Source: Nitrospirota bacterium (GTDB lineage: Bacteria > Nitrospinota_A > UBA7883 > JACRGQ01). Taken from it: DNA of 11,177 bases. The notes under the pieces are model-generated. The model saw only the letters and a list, made by a program, of their open reading frames with translations. It was not told where the DNA came from and ran no database searches. The translations under genes were made by a program, and so were the position numbers. Where the stretch lies: the NCBI GenBank assembly GCA_024275775.1, contig JAJRYM010000256.1, positions 1 through 11,177 of the forward strand. The letters run 5' to 3'. Below, piece after piece: positions 1-5,344 of this stretch (positions are counted from its first letter, which is position 1; every line of letters begins with the position of its first letter).

Positions 1-4
1 AGTG

Positions 5-14
5 CTCCTCCCTT
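5..14 (-). promoter_or_regulatory. Shine-Dalgarno-like site of a divergent gene beyond the left edge
   Basis: Read on the minus strand, this is AAGGGAGGAG, a strong Shine-Dalgarno match, with only four bases (CACT) left before the window ends. A start codon at the usual spacing would fall just outside. Inference: a leftward gene begins immediately beyond the window, divergent from the methyltransferase gene. The rest of 1-133 is AT-rich and would hold both promoters. I could not pick out a convincing -35/-10 pair on either strand there. Confidence 0.35.
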
Positions 15-133
15 AAAATCACGCAGAAATACTTCTCAAAGTTATTTATATGACTACCCTCGTGGTATTCTACGTTCAGGCCGAAGTAGTGTCAATTATT
101 AAACGGCCAATTTTCATGGAGTAATCAAGCCGG

Positions 134-844
134 ATGGATATAAGGGAAACAGGCACCGCGCAGACTGATTTTGCACGGCATCCGTGGGAAAGAGCGAGAT
201 TGGAATTCATAATAAACATTATGAAAAAATCTTTTCCTACAGAACCCCCAGCATCGATTCTGGATATAGGTTCCGGGGATGCTTTCATAATCGATTTCCT
301 CTCGGAATATTACCCCTCCGCGCAGTTGGCGGGGGTCGATATCAACCTGCCGGCGCCGATGGAGAGGGGGCGGTACACGATTCATACGTCGCTTGAAACC
401 GTTCCCGCTCGAAAATTTTCTATGGTCGCTATGCTCGACGTTATCGAACATGTTGAAAATGACGCCGATTTCATTAAGGATGCCGCCGAAAGATTCATGG
501 AGAGCGATTCTCTTCTTTTCATCACCGTCCCGATGCACCGGTTTCTTTTTTCGGCGCACGACCGCTGGCTAGAACATTACCGCCGGTATTCCGCCGACAG
601 CCTGCGAAAGCTCGCCGGAGACTGTTCGATGGAAATAATCGCGCATGGACAGTTCTTTTTTTCTCTTTTCATGGTTCGCGCCGCGCAGAAATTTCTTTTG
701 CCAGCGGGACAGCCGAAAGGGGTGGGAGGATGGCATGGCGGCTCTCTTCTTTCATCGCTGATAACATCTTTTCTTGATTTCGACCGGCGGTTTTTATCTT
801 TTCTGCCGGGTCTTTCCGGTTATCTGGTACTGCGAAGGAAATGA
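134..844 (+). CDS. Class I SAM-dependent methyltransferase
   Basis: A 236-residue protein with a Rossmann-type methyltransferase fold. Motif I is LDIGSGD at residues 43-49, the acidic residue at the end of strand 2 is D69 in GVDI, and the motif II region is MLDVIEHVEND at 100-110. A VP followed downstream by HYRRYS (132-133, 149-153) matches the large type-11/type-23 family in which 'DVIEHV...VP...HYRRY' is a signature. The C-terminal third has two hydrophobic stretches (about 173-190 and 204-230), suggesting loose membrane contact. The substrate cannot be read from the sequence; relatives often sit beside surface-glycan or lipid glycosyltransferases, and here lipid A genes follow, so an envelope substrate is a guess. 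The ATG has GGAG 12 nt upstream (118-121), slightly far. An in-frame ATG at 116 is followed at once by a stop, so 134 is the first usable start. Probably co-transcribed with lpxD. Confidence 0.85.
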   Translation: MDIRETGTAQTDFARHPWERARLEFIINIMKKSFPTEPPASILDIGSGDAFIIDFLSEYYPSAQLAGVDINLPAPMERGRYTIHTSLETVPARKFSMVAMLDVIEHVENDADFIKDAAERFMESDSLLFITVPMHRFLFSAHDRWLEHYRRYSADSLRKLAGDCSMEIIAHGQFFFSLFMVRAAQKFLLPAGQPKGVGGWHGGSLLSSLITSFLDFDRRFLSFLPGLSGYLVLRRK

Positions 845-890
845 GGCAAAGTTCCGATACAGCCGGCACGATAGCTGTTGCGCGCTTTCG

Positions 891-895
891 AGGAG
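891..895 (+). promoter_or_regulatory. Ribosome binding site deciding the lpxD start
   Basis: AGGAG lies 9 nt before an in-frame GTG at 905. The next in-frame ATG (914) would be 18 nt away and has no Shine-Dalgarno at normal spacing. A TTG at 878 has no site at all. This favours GTG 905 as the start. Confidence 0.5.
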
Positions 896-904
896 CGGGG
901 TAGA

Positions 905-1927
905 GTGTTTAGGATGATTTTGTCCGAAATAGCCGGGGCCGTAGGCGGGGAACTTTGCGGCGACGCCGATGTGGAAATCACCGGGTGCGCTCCGCTGGAA
1001 TCCGCGGGGCCGGGGCAGATAGCCTACGTCGAAAAAGGTGGCGTAAAGTTAAATGCCGATAGCCGTCCGTCGGCGCTCATTGTCGGCAAAGGGGTCGAAA
1101 CTTCCATTGACCGGATAGAAGTGGAAAACCCGCTTCTCGCGTTCGCGCAAGCCATTGAACTCCTGCATCCGGAAACTAACCCGGAGCCGGGAATCCACCC
1201 GACAGCCGTAGTGGACGATTCGGCTCGGATAGGCGAGGGAACAAGCATAGGCTGTTTGTCCTCCGTCGGGGCCGGTTCGGAAATAGGGCGGAACTGCGTA
1301 ATCCATCCTTCGGTTACCATAGGTCGAAACTGCCGCATAGGCGACGACTGCGTAATCCACCCGCGGGCGGTGATTATCAACGGTTCCGTTCTCGGCAACA
1401 AAGTGATTATCCATTCCGGCACCGTCATAGGAAGCGACGGTTTCAAGTATGTGAGAGACGGTGGTGGGCAAAACCTGAAGGTAAAGCATATCGGAATAGT
1501 GCGCATCGGCGACGATGTTGAAATCGGCGTCAACTGCGCCGTTGACCGGGGTTTTCTGGAAGAAACGGTTCTGGAGGACGGGGTGAAGCTCGATAACCTC
1601 ATACAGATAGGGCACAACGTCCGGGTAGGGGCGGGTAGCGTCATAGCTGCCCAGGCGGGGATTTCCGGCTCAACGATTATCGGCGAGAATGTTATGTTCG
1701 GCGGGCAGGTGGGCGTGGCGGATCATGTTAAAATTCCGGATAATACGGTTGTGGCGGCTCAATCCGGCGTTATTGCCAGCCTGAAAAGCAGTGCCGTTTA
1801 CGCCGGCACTCCGGCGATTGAAATTCCCCGGTGGCGGAGGATGCACGCGGCTCTGATAAGACTGCCGGAGCTTGTGAAAAAAGTGAGAAGGCTTGAAAAA
1901 AAGGAGAGAACAGTTAAATGGACATAA
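905..1927 (+). CDS. lpxD: UDP-3-O-(3-hydroxyacyl)glucosamine N-acyltransferase
   Basis: Third enzyme of lipid A synthesis: it transfers an R-3-hydroxyacyl chain from acyl carrier protein to the 2-amino group of UDP-3-O-acyl-glucosamine, in the cytoplasm. Numbering from ATG 914 (337 residues; E. coli LpxD has 341), the N-terminal uridine-binding domain reads LSEIAGAVGGEL...DVEITG (3-24). It is followed by a long left-handed beta-helix of hexapeptide repeats (about 95-285), many starting IG. GSDGFKY at 173-179 matches the family GADGF.Y segment. H234 in QIGHNV corresponds to the catalytic E. coli H239. The C-terminus is a basic helix (about 305-335), as in the ACP-binding end of the family. I chose GTG 905 because of its Shine-Dalgarno; ATG 914 is the alternative and differs by only three residues. 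The last 10 nt overlap fabZ, implying translational coupling. Confidence 0.96.
   Translation: MFRMILSEIAGAVGGELCGDADVEITGCAPLESAGPGQIAYVEKGGVKLNADSRPSALIVGKGVETSIDRIEVENPLLAFAQAIELLHPETNPEPGIHPTAVVDDSARIGEGTSIGCLSSVGAGSEIGRNCVIHPSVTIGRNCRIGDDCVIHPRAVIINGSVLGNKVIIHSGTVIGSDGFKYVRDGGGQNLKVKHIGIVRIGDDVEIGVNCAVDRGFLEETVLEDGVKLDNLIQIGHNVRVGAGSVIAAQAGISGSTIIGENVMFGGQVGVADHVKIPDNTVVAAQSGVIASLKSSAVYAGTPAIEIPRWRRMHAALIRLPELVKKVRRLEKKERTVKWT
1901..1906 (+). promoter_or_regulatory. Ribosome binding site of fabZ inside lpxD
   Basis: AAGGAG lies within the last codons of lpxD, 11 nt before the fabZ ATG at 1918. It supports the start that overlaps lpxD by 10 nt. Confidence 0.6.
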
Positions 1928-2355
1928 ATGAAATACAGGCGATTATCCCGCACCGTTATCCCTTCCTTCTCATCGATAAAGTGGTTGAAATCAGGGGGGA
2001 CAGCTACCTGAAGGCGATAAAAAATGTAACGGTTAACGAACCTTTTTTCCAAGGCCACTATCCGGGCCATCCCATAATGCCGGGAGTGCTTATAATCGAG
2101 GCGATGGCGCAGGCGGCGGTTATTCTGGGGCTGAAGAGTTTAGGCGACCTTGAAGGAAAGAAAATCGTTCCGCTTTTCGCCGGCATCGAAAAAGCCCGTT
2201 TCAAGAAGCCGGTCAGGCCGGGCGACGTACTGACAATAGAAGTGGAAATTCTGAAAAAACGCGGCCCCATATGGTGGACGTCCTGCATCGCCAGGGTGGA
2301 TGGGAAGACGGTCTGCCGGGCGGAACTTCAGGCCGCTTTCCCTGCACCCGTTTAA
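1918..2355 (+). CDS. fabZ: 3-hydroxyacyl-ACP dehydratase FabZ
   Basis: Removes water from 3-hydroxyacyl-ACP to give trans-2-enoyl-ACP in the elongation cycle of type II fatty acid synthesis, in the cytoplasm. The protein is 145 residues, the normal size for the single hot-dog fold. N-terminal IPHRYPFLLIDKV (10-22) and GHYPGHPIMPGVLIIEAMAQ (46-65) are family signatures, containing the catalytic pair H47 and E61 with the usual spacing of 14. FAGIEKARFKKPVRPGD (87-103) is also typical. It sits between lpxD and lpxA, a common arrangement that places the enzyme competing for 3-hydroxyacyl-ACP next to the enzymes diverting it into lipid A. It overlaps lpxD by 10 nt, and its stop TAA shares one base with the lpxA ATG. 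Confidence 0.97.
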   Translation: MDINEIQAIIPHRYPFLLIDKVVEIRGDSYLKAIKNVTVNEPFFQGHYPGHPIMPGVLIIEAMAQAAVILGLKSLGDLEGKKIVPLFAGIEKARFKKPVRPGDVLTIEVEILKKRGPIWWTSCIARVDGKTVCRAELQAAFPAPV

Positions 2356-3140
2356 TGGCCATTCATTCCACCGCCGTCGTTTCGTCATCGGCGGAGATTG
2401 ATGCAACGGCGGAGATAGGACCTTTCACTGTTATCGGAGAGAACGTCCGGATAGGTGAAAACAGCCGGGTAGGCTCGCATACGGTAATCAGGCAGTGCCA
2501 TATAGGAAAAGGAACGACCATCGGTTCCCACACGGCTATAGGGGGCAATCCGCAGATACTCGACTGGAAGGAAGTCCCCTCGCTAGTGACTATAGGCGAC
2601 GGATGTTTCATCAACGAAATGGTATCCATACACAGAAGCATGCACGAGGACGGCGCCACCTCGGTAGGCGACCGGGTAATGATTATGTCCAACACCCACA
2701 TAGGGCATGATTGCCGGCTGGAAAACGATGTTATTCTCACTACATATACCGGCCTGTCCGGGCACGTGACTGTTGAAGAATACGCTATGACAGGCGGCCA
2801 CGCGGGGGTGCATCAGTTCGTAAGGATTGGCGCGTACGCGATGGTGGGCGGCTACACCAGGCTGGTGCAGGATGTGGCGCCGTTCATGCTCTGCGAAGGC
2901 TCGCCCGCTTTCATAAGGGCGCCGAATCTTATCGGCCTCAAGCGCCGAGGTTTTTCGTTGAAAGCCAGAAGCAATATAAAAAAGGCTTTCAAAATACTGT
3001 TTAATTCCGGTCTATCTATGGGTACGGCCAGAGGAAAACTGCCGGAGATAGAGGAAGAAAACGGCGAGATAACGAGGTTGGCCGAATTCATAGAAAAATC
3101 TAAAAGAGGGCTTATAGGCGGCAAACCTGCAGGGAAATGA
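2355..3140 (+). CDS. lpxA: Acyl-ACP--UDP-N-acetylglucosamine O-acyltransferase
   Basis: First step of lipid A synthesis: transfer of a 3-hydroxyacyl chain from ACP to the 3-OH of UDP-GlcNAc (or its 3-amino analogue), in the cytoplasm. It has 261 residues; E. coli LpxA has 262. Hexapeptide beta-helix repeats fill about residues 1-185 and a helical domain follows. H118 in HIGHDC matches catalytic E. coli H125. H93 (SIHRS), H115, H137 (SGHVTV) and H153 (GVHQF) match H99, H122, H144 and H160, and LKRRGF at 195-200 matches the R204/R205 region. G166 in MVGG aligns with G173, the chain-length ruler; Gly there goes with a long (C14) chain in E. coli, so a longer chain is an inference here. ATG 2355 is chosen because it overlaps the fabZ stop by one base and gives full family length; an in-frame ATG at 2271 lies inside fabZ. 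lpxB does not follow. Confidence 0.96.
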   Translation: MAIHSTAVVSSSAEIDATAEIGPFTVIGENVRIGENSRVGSHTVIRQCHIGKGTTIGSHTAIGGNPQILDWKEVPSLVTIGDGCFINEMVSIHRSMHEDGATSVGDRVMIMSNTHIGHDCRLENDVILTTYTGLSGHVTVEEYAMTGGHAGVHQFVRIGAYAMVGGYTRLVQDVAPFMLCEGSPAFIRAPNLIGLKRRGFSLKARSNIKKAFKILFNSGLSMGTARGKLPEIEEENGEITRLAEFIEKSKRGLIGGKPAGK

Positions 3141-3153
3141 AAACTTTTCCGAA

Positions 3154-3852
3154 TCAGTCCAGCCTGAAGGAAAAGGGGATAAGCACCCTCGCGGGAACCG
3201 GCTTTCCGCTGTCGGCGTAGGCCGGCGAAAAGGAGCTTCCTCTGGCCGCTTTTTTGGCGGCTTCAGCGAAACTTGCGCTGTCGGCCTTTATAATTTTTAT
3301 CGCCCCCACCCGCCCGTCCGCGGTAATTGCCGCTTCCAGCAAAACCGAGCCTTCTTTGCCGGAAAGCCGCTCCGATTCCGGGTAAACCGGCTTGATTCTT
3401 CTGATGAAGCCGGGTCTTTTGGCGATTTTCACTTCCGTAGGTGCGTCTCCGGCGGTGGAAGCAGGTTTATCTAAAATTGCGTTTGCGGGTTCGGGGGCAG
3501 GTTCGTTGCGCGGTTCGGGCGAAATGTCGGGCGGAATTTCCGCCACTATTTTCTCAACCGCTTTTTTCTCTGTGCGGATTACCTGCTCGACCGGCTGTTT
3601 GAGCGGCTGTTCCATTTTTTTCCGGAGGGGGAAACTTTTGGGCGGAATCTCGACTTTCTTGAAGACCGCTTTTTCACTTTCATTGTTAGGGGCGGACTGT
3701 TTGCGCAAGTTTATCAGCGATATTCGCAACGGCGCCTGCCTGATGGCGGCCGGTCTGCCGGTAAAGAAAAAAGCCGCCATAACGGCGGTAAGGGAAAGGT
3801 TAATAAGAAAAGCTATAGTCAGCGTAGTAATGCTGTTTCTTGCGGGGTTCAT
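3154..3852 (-). CDS. tonB: TonB family energy transducer
   Basis: Links the inner-membrane proton-driven ExbB/ExbD motor to outer-membrane TonB-dependent receptors. The 232-residue protein has one N-terminal membrane anchor (about 9-30), a long basic, Pro- and Glu-containing periplasmic spacer (about 50-145), and a C-terminal TonB domain (about 148-232). That domain shows PVYPESERLSGKEGSVLLE (155-173), ITADGRVGAIKIIKAD (176-191), FSP (208-210) and a closing IPFSFRLD, all in family order. The YP motif and the final beta strand argue for TonB rather than TolA. Its ATG overlaps the exbD stop (TGATG on the minus strand, 3850-3854) with no Shine-Dalgarno of its own, so it is probably translated by coupling to exbD. 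It converges on lpxA with a 13-nt gap, in which I see no clear terminator. Its receptor is not in the window, so the cargo is unknown. Confidence 0.9.
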   Translation of the reverse strand: MNPARNSITTLTIAFLINLSLTAVMAAFFFTGRPAAIRQAPLRISLINLRKQSAPNNESEKAVFKKVEIPPKSFPLRKKMEQPLKQPVEQVIRTEKKAVEKIVAEIPPDISPEPRNEPAPEPANAILDKPASTAGDAPTEVKIAKRPGFIRRIKPVYPESERLSGKEGSVLLEAAITADGRVGAIKIIKADSASFAEAAKKAARGSSFSPAYADSGKPVPARVLIPFSFRLD

Positions 3853-4259
3853 CAGGGGTTATCGGGCTCTTCGGCGCCGATGGCCAAATTTTCCGCCCCG
3901 CCTCTTCTGGCTTCATCGAGGAGCTTCACCATATCGCCGGTTTTGGCGTTGCGATCGGCATTTACGATAACAGTTGTTCCGGGATTCTTTTTCATGGTGG
4001 AACCGACTATTCTGCTGACGTCCGCCATGGTTATCATTTTTCCGGCCACGATTATTTCTCCGGTTCGGGTTACGTTAAAAACCAGGTTTTTATCCGGCAG
4101 TTTTCCGGCTGTTTGGGCCAGCGGTTTTTCCACCTCTATCCCGCGCTTGTCGGGGAATACTGTGGCCACCATAAAAAATATGAGCAGAAGAAAAACCATG
4201 TCTATAAGAGGGGCAAGCTGGATTTCCGGTTTTGGGCGCGCTTTTTTCAGATAAAACAT
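3852..4259 (-). CDS. exbD: ExbD/TolR family proton-channel protein
   Basis: Second subunit of the proton-driven motor, a single-pass inner-membrane protein with a periplasmic domain. It has 135 residues. A short basic cytoplasmic start (KKARPKPEIQLAPL) leads into the transmembrane helix at about 17-34. Within it, D20 in PLIDMVFLLLIFFMV is the conserved membrane-embedded aspartate of the family (E. coli ExbD D25) that takes part in proton passage. The periplasmic part (about 40-130) ends in the usual alpha/beta domain, with TTVIVNADRNAKTGDMVKLLDEAR near 100-123. Both ends overlap their neighbours by one base (TGATG at 4257-4261 and 3850-3854), so exbB-exbD-tonB looks translationally coupled. 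Position next to a tonB-type gene favours ExbD over TolR. Confidence 0.93.
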   Translation of the reverse strand: MFYLKKARPKPEIQLAPLIDMVFLLLIFFMVATVFPDKRGIEVEKPLAQTAGKLPDKNLVFNVTRTGEIIVAGKMITMADVSRIVGSTMKKNPGTTVIVNADRNAKTGDMVKLLDEARRGGAENLAIGAEEPDNP

Positions 4260-4885
4260 CAGGGTCTGTTATTTCTGCAAACGTGGGCGGCCTGGGTTGT
4301 AAATTCATCAAGCATTCTTATTATGGTTTCCGCTCTTCCGCTTAAAAGGGAGTGCATATAGATAAGAGGGATGGAGAATATAAGCCCCGCCTCGGTTGTG
4401 AGGAGCGCCTGAGATATTCCTTCCGCTACGATTCGCGGATCTCCGGTGCCGAAATGGGAGATGGCGTTGAACGCCGTTACCATGCCGACTACCGTGCCGA
4501 GAAGCCCAAGCATCGGAAGAAGTGTGGCTATTACCGAAATGGTATTCAGATGTTGTTCCAGTGCCGCTGTTTCGTTAAGGAATGCCGCGCGCAGTTTGTC
4601 TGCAAATTCGTCATGGCTTATATCCCCGCCGCCGCCGGCGATATCCGCTATTCTCCGCGCGGGAGTATGGCGGGAATCGTCGGAGGTTTCCGCGCGGTTT
4701 TTAAGCCGTTTGATAAGGCCGTCCCACTCTTCTTCAAGCGCGGTTTTTTGCGCCGTATAATGCTTCCACCTGTCAACGCACAGGGCCGTAGCGTAAACCG
4801 AAAACCCGAATATGACATACATCATCACCCCGCCTTTCTGAAACGGCGTTATGACGGCATCAATAAATGTTAAAAACGTTTCGAT
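4259..4885 (-). CDS. exbB: ExbB/TolQ/MotA family proton channel, with unusual start
   Basis: Pentameric inner-membrane subunit of the TonB motor. The frame is open from a TGA at 4904-4906 down to the stop at 4259-4261, but the first standard start codons are GTG 4828, ATG 4825 and ATG 4822, at the beginning of the first membrane helix. The 19 codons upstream read (x)ETFLTFIDAVITPFQKGGV, and their '...GG.vM' end resembles the usual N-terminus of the family. A strong GGGAGG (4893-4898) stands 7 nt before an ATC codon at 4885-4883. I therefore annotate from ATC 4885 (208 residues), with GTG/ATG 4828-4822 as the alternative (187-189 residues). Numbered on 208: helix 1 about 20-38, helix 2 about 115-140 with the conserved Thr in GLLGTVVG (T131), and helix 3 about 155-180 with TTEAGL (163-168). 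These are the polar channel residues equivalent to E. coli T148 and T181. Confidence 0.9.
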   Translation of the reverse strand: METFLTFIDAVITPFQKGGVMMYVIFGFSVYATALCVDRWKHYTAQKTALEEEWDGLIKRLKNRAETSDDSRHTPARRIADIAGGGGDISHDEFADKLRAAFLNETAALEQHLNTISVIATLLPMLGLLGTVVGMVTAFNAISHFGTGDPRIVAEGISQALLTTEAGLIFSIPLIYMHSLLSGRAETIIRMLDEFTTQAAHVCRNNRP

Positions 4886-4892
4886 AACTTTT

Positions 4893-4898
4893 CCTCCC
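4893..4898 (-). promoter_or_regulatory. Strong Shine-Dalgarno upstream of exbB
   Basis: Minus strand GGGAGG, followed by AAAAGTT and then ATC at 4885-4883. It is too far (65 nt or more) from the first GTG/ATG in the frame to serve those. The only other nearby ATG (minus strand, in another frame) opens a three-codon reading frame. The site therefore points to initiation at a non-standard codon, or to a base change at that position. Confidence 0.6.
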
Positions 4899-4908
4899 GA
4901 ATTTCAAT

Positions 4909-4937
4909 ATTATCGTTTACCGCTTTGGTTCCGGCAA
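4909..4937 (-). promoter_or_regulatory. Likely sigma-70 promoter of exbB-exbD-tonB
   Basis: On the minus strand, TTGCCG (4937-4932; 4 of 6 to TTGACA) is separated by exactly 17 nt from GATAAT (4914-4909; 5 of 6 to TATAAT). Transcription would begin near 4902, just before the GGGAGG ribosome site, giving a leader of under 20 nt to the ATC codon. Motif match only. Confidence 0.45.
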
Positions 4938-4996
4938 GCCCCTGTAAAACCATTTCGATGAAACATGGAGGCGGCGGCCGTTTTTTGAGCTTTGTC

Positions 4997-5019
4997 TTTT
5001 CCACAAAATTTGTGGACAA
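4997..5019. repeat. Near-perfect palindrome made of two opposed DnaA-box-like 9-mers
   Basis: The perfect core is TCCACAAA-A-TTTGTGGA (5000-5016); extended to 4997-5019, 10 of 11 pairs match. The left arm reads TTTTCCACA (4997-5005) and the right arm, on the minus strand, TTGTCCACA. Both resemble the DnaA box TTATCCACA; TTTTCCACA is the form reported for cyanobacteria. It lies in the AT-rich part of the region, about 60 bp upstream of the exbB -35. It could be a DnaA site, or the operator of an unrelated dimeric regulator. Confidence 0.5.
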
Positions 5020-5153
5020 ATTGTTAATAACTATTGAAATACTACTGAATCGGCTAGTAAATACGCCTTGTTCATCAAATTGGTTAGAAAATAATCAATT
5101 TATAACTCGTTGAAATTTAAGTGGTTATTGCAAGCTCCTGAATTTCCTAATGT

Positions 5154-5182
5154 TTGTCTAAGCGAGAGGCTGTTTTGATAAA
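5154..5182 (+). promoter_or_regulatory. Candidate distal sigma-70 promoter overlapped by the Fur-like site
   Basis: TTGTCT (5154-5159; 4 of 6) and GATAAA (5177-5182; 4 of 6) are 17 nt apart. The -10 hexamer lies inside the Fur-like palindrome. A transcript starting near 5189 would run through the structured DNA to ccmE about 220 nt downstream, or end as a small RNA. Motif match only. Confidence 0.28.
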
Positions 5183-5223
5183 AGTTATCAACATTTATTC
5201 CGCATCAAGCTTTAAACAGCCTC
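5166..5223. repeat. 10-bp perfect inverted repeat enclosing the Fur-like site
   Basis: GAGGCTGTTT (5166-5175) pairs with AAACAGCCTC (5214-5223), spanning 38 nt that contain the TTGATAA/TTATCAA palindrome. As RNA it would be a stem with an inner hairpin. The right arm can instead pair forward: AGCCT (5218-5222) with AGGCT (5229-5233), or CAGCCT (5217-5222) with AGGCTG (5279-5284), so exclusive structures are possible. No T-run follows, so it is not a standard terminator. Confidence 0.6.
5176..5190. promoter_or_regulatory. Candidate Fur box
   Basis: TGATAAAAGTTATCA is a palindrome (TTGATAA and TTATCAA arms, 5175-5181 and 5185-5191) that matches the 7-1-7 Fur consensus TGATAATNATTATCA at 12 of 14 informative positions. 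A TonB-Exb operon on one side and a haem-handling operon on the other fit iron control. The same bases include TTATCAACA (5185-5193), one mismatch from a DnaA box, so the reading is not unique. The distance to the exbB promoter is over 230 bp, so it more likely acts on a plus-strand promoter. Confidence 0.42.
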
Positions 5224-5262
5224 ATTTCAGGCTCCGTTCAGTTATCTTTTCTAATCGCCCGC

Positions 5263-5277
5263 CCGCGAGGTTCGCGG
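5263..5277. repeat. Short GC-rich hairpin
   Basis: CCGCGA-GGT-TCGCGG forms a perfect 6-bp stem with a 3-nt loop. No T-run follows on either strand, so it is not an obvious terminator. It may be part of a structured leader. Confidence 0.45.
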
Positions 5278-5296
5278 AAGGCTGTGATAAAATGTT

Positions 5297-5335
5297 TCCG
5301 ATTTACAGTCGGATATTGCCGAACAATATATTCGG
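5297..5335. repeat. Two adjacent 5-bp hairpins with 7-nt loops
   Basis: TCCGA/TCGGA (5297-5301, 5309-5313) and CCGAA/TTCGG (5319-5323, 5331-5335) each have a 7-nt loop and lie 5 nt apart. The sizes resemble tRNA arms, but the second loop (CAATATA) is not a T-loop and no acceptor stem is present, so this is not a tRNA. The second hairpin falls in the spacer of the candidate ccmE promoter and could be an operator. Confidence 0.35.
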
Positions 5336-5344
5336 TGTTAAGAT
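5316..5344 (+). promoter_or_regulatory. Candidate proximal promoter of ccmE-ccmF
   Basis: TTGCCG (5316-5321; 4 of 6) is followed after 17 nt by TAAGAT (5339-5344; 4 of 6). The -35 is the same hexamer, at the same spacing, as in the exbB promoter on the other strand. The start would be near 5351, leaving a leader of about 60 nt before ccmE. The spacer holds the CCGAA/TTCGG inverted repeat. Confidence 0.33.

Larger units (their letters stand above)
5167..5292. repeat. Partial direct repeat pair, AGGCTGT(TTT)GATAAAA
   Basis: AGGCTGTTTTGATAAAA at 5167-5183 recurs at 5279-5292 as AGGCTGTGATAAAA, identical over 14 bases once a 3-base TTT is removed. Both copies are preceded by GCG and two purines and followed within two bases by GTT. 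Only the first copy has the second half of the Fur-like palindrome. They look like a diverged duplication or two sites for one protein. Confidence 0.5.

Noticed and set aside
2271..2354. Longer lpxA starting at ATG 2271
   Set aside because: The extra 28 residues lie in fabZ and match nothing in LpxA; start at 2355 gives 261 residues, like the family.
4925..5113. Plus-strand 62-codon frame in the intergenic region
   Set aside because: No Shine-Dalgarno, overlaps the exbB promoter, and is composed of AT-rich non-coding-like sequence.
5263..5277. Intrinsic terminator for a small RNA
   Set aside because: The stem is GC-rich but is followed by AAGGCTG on the plus strand and GGCGGGCGAT on the minus strand, with no T-tract.
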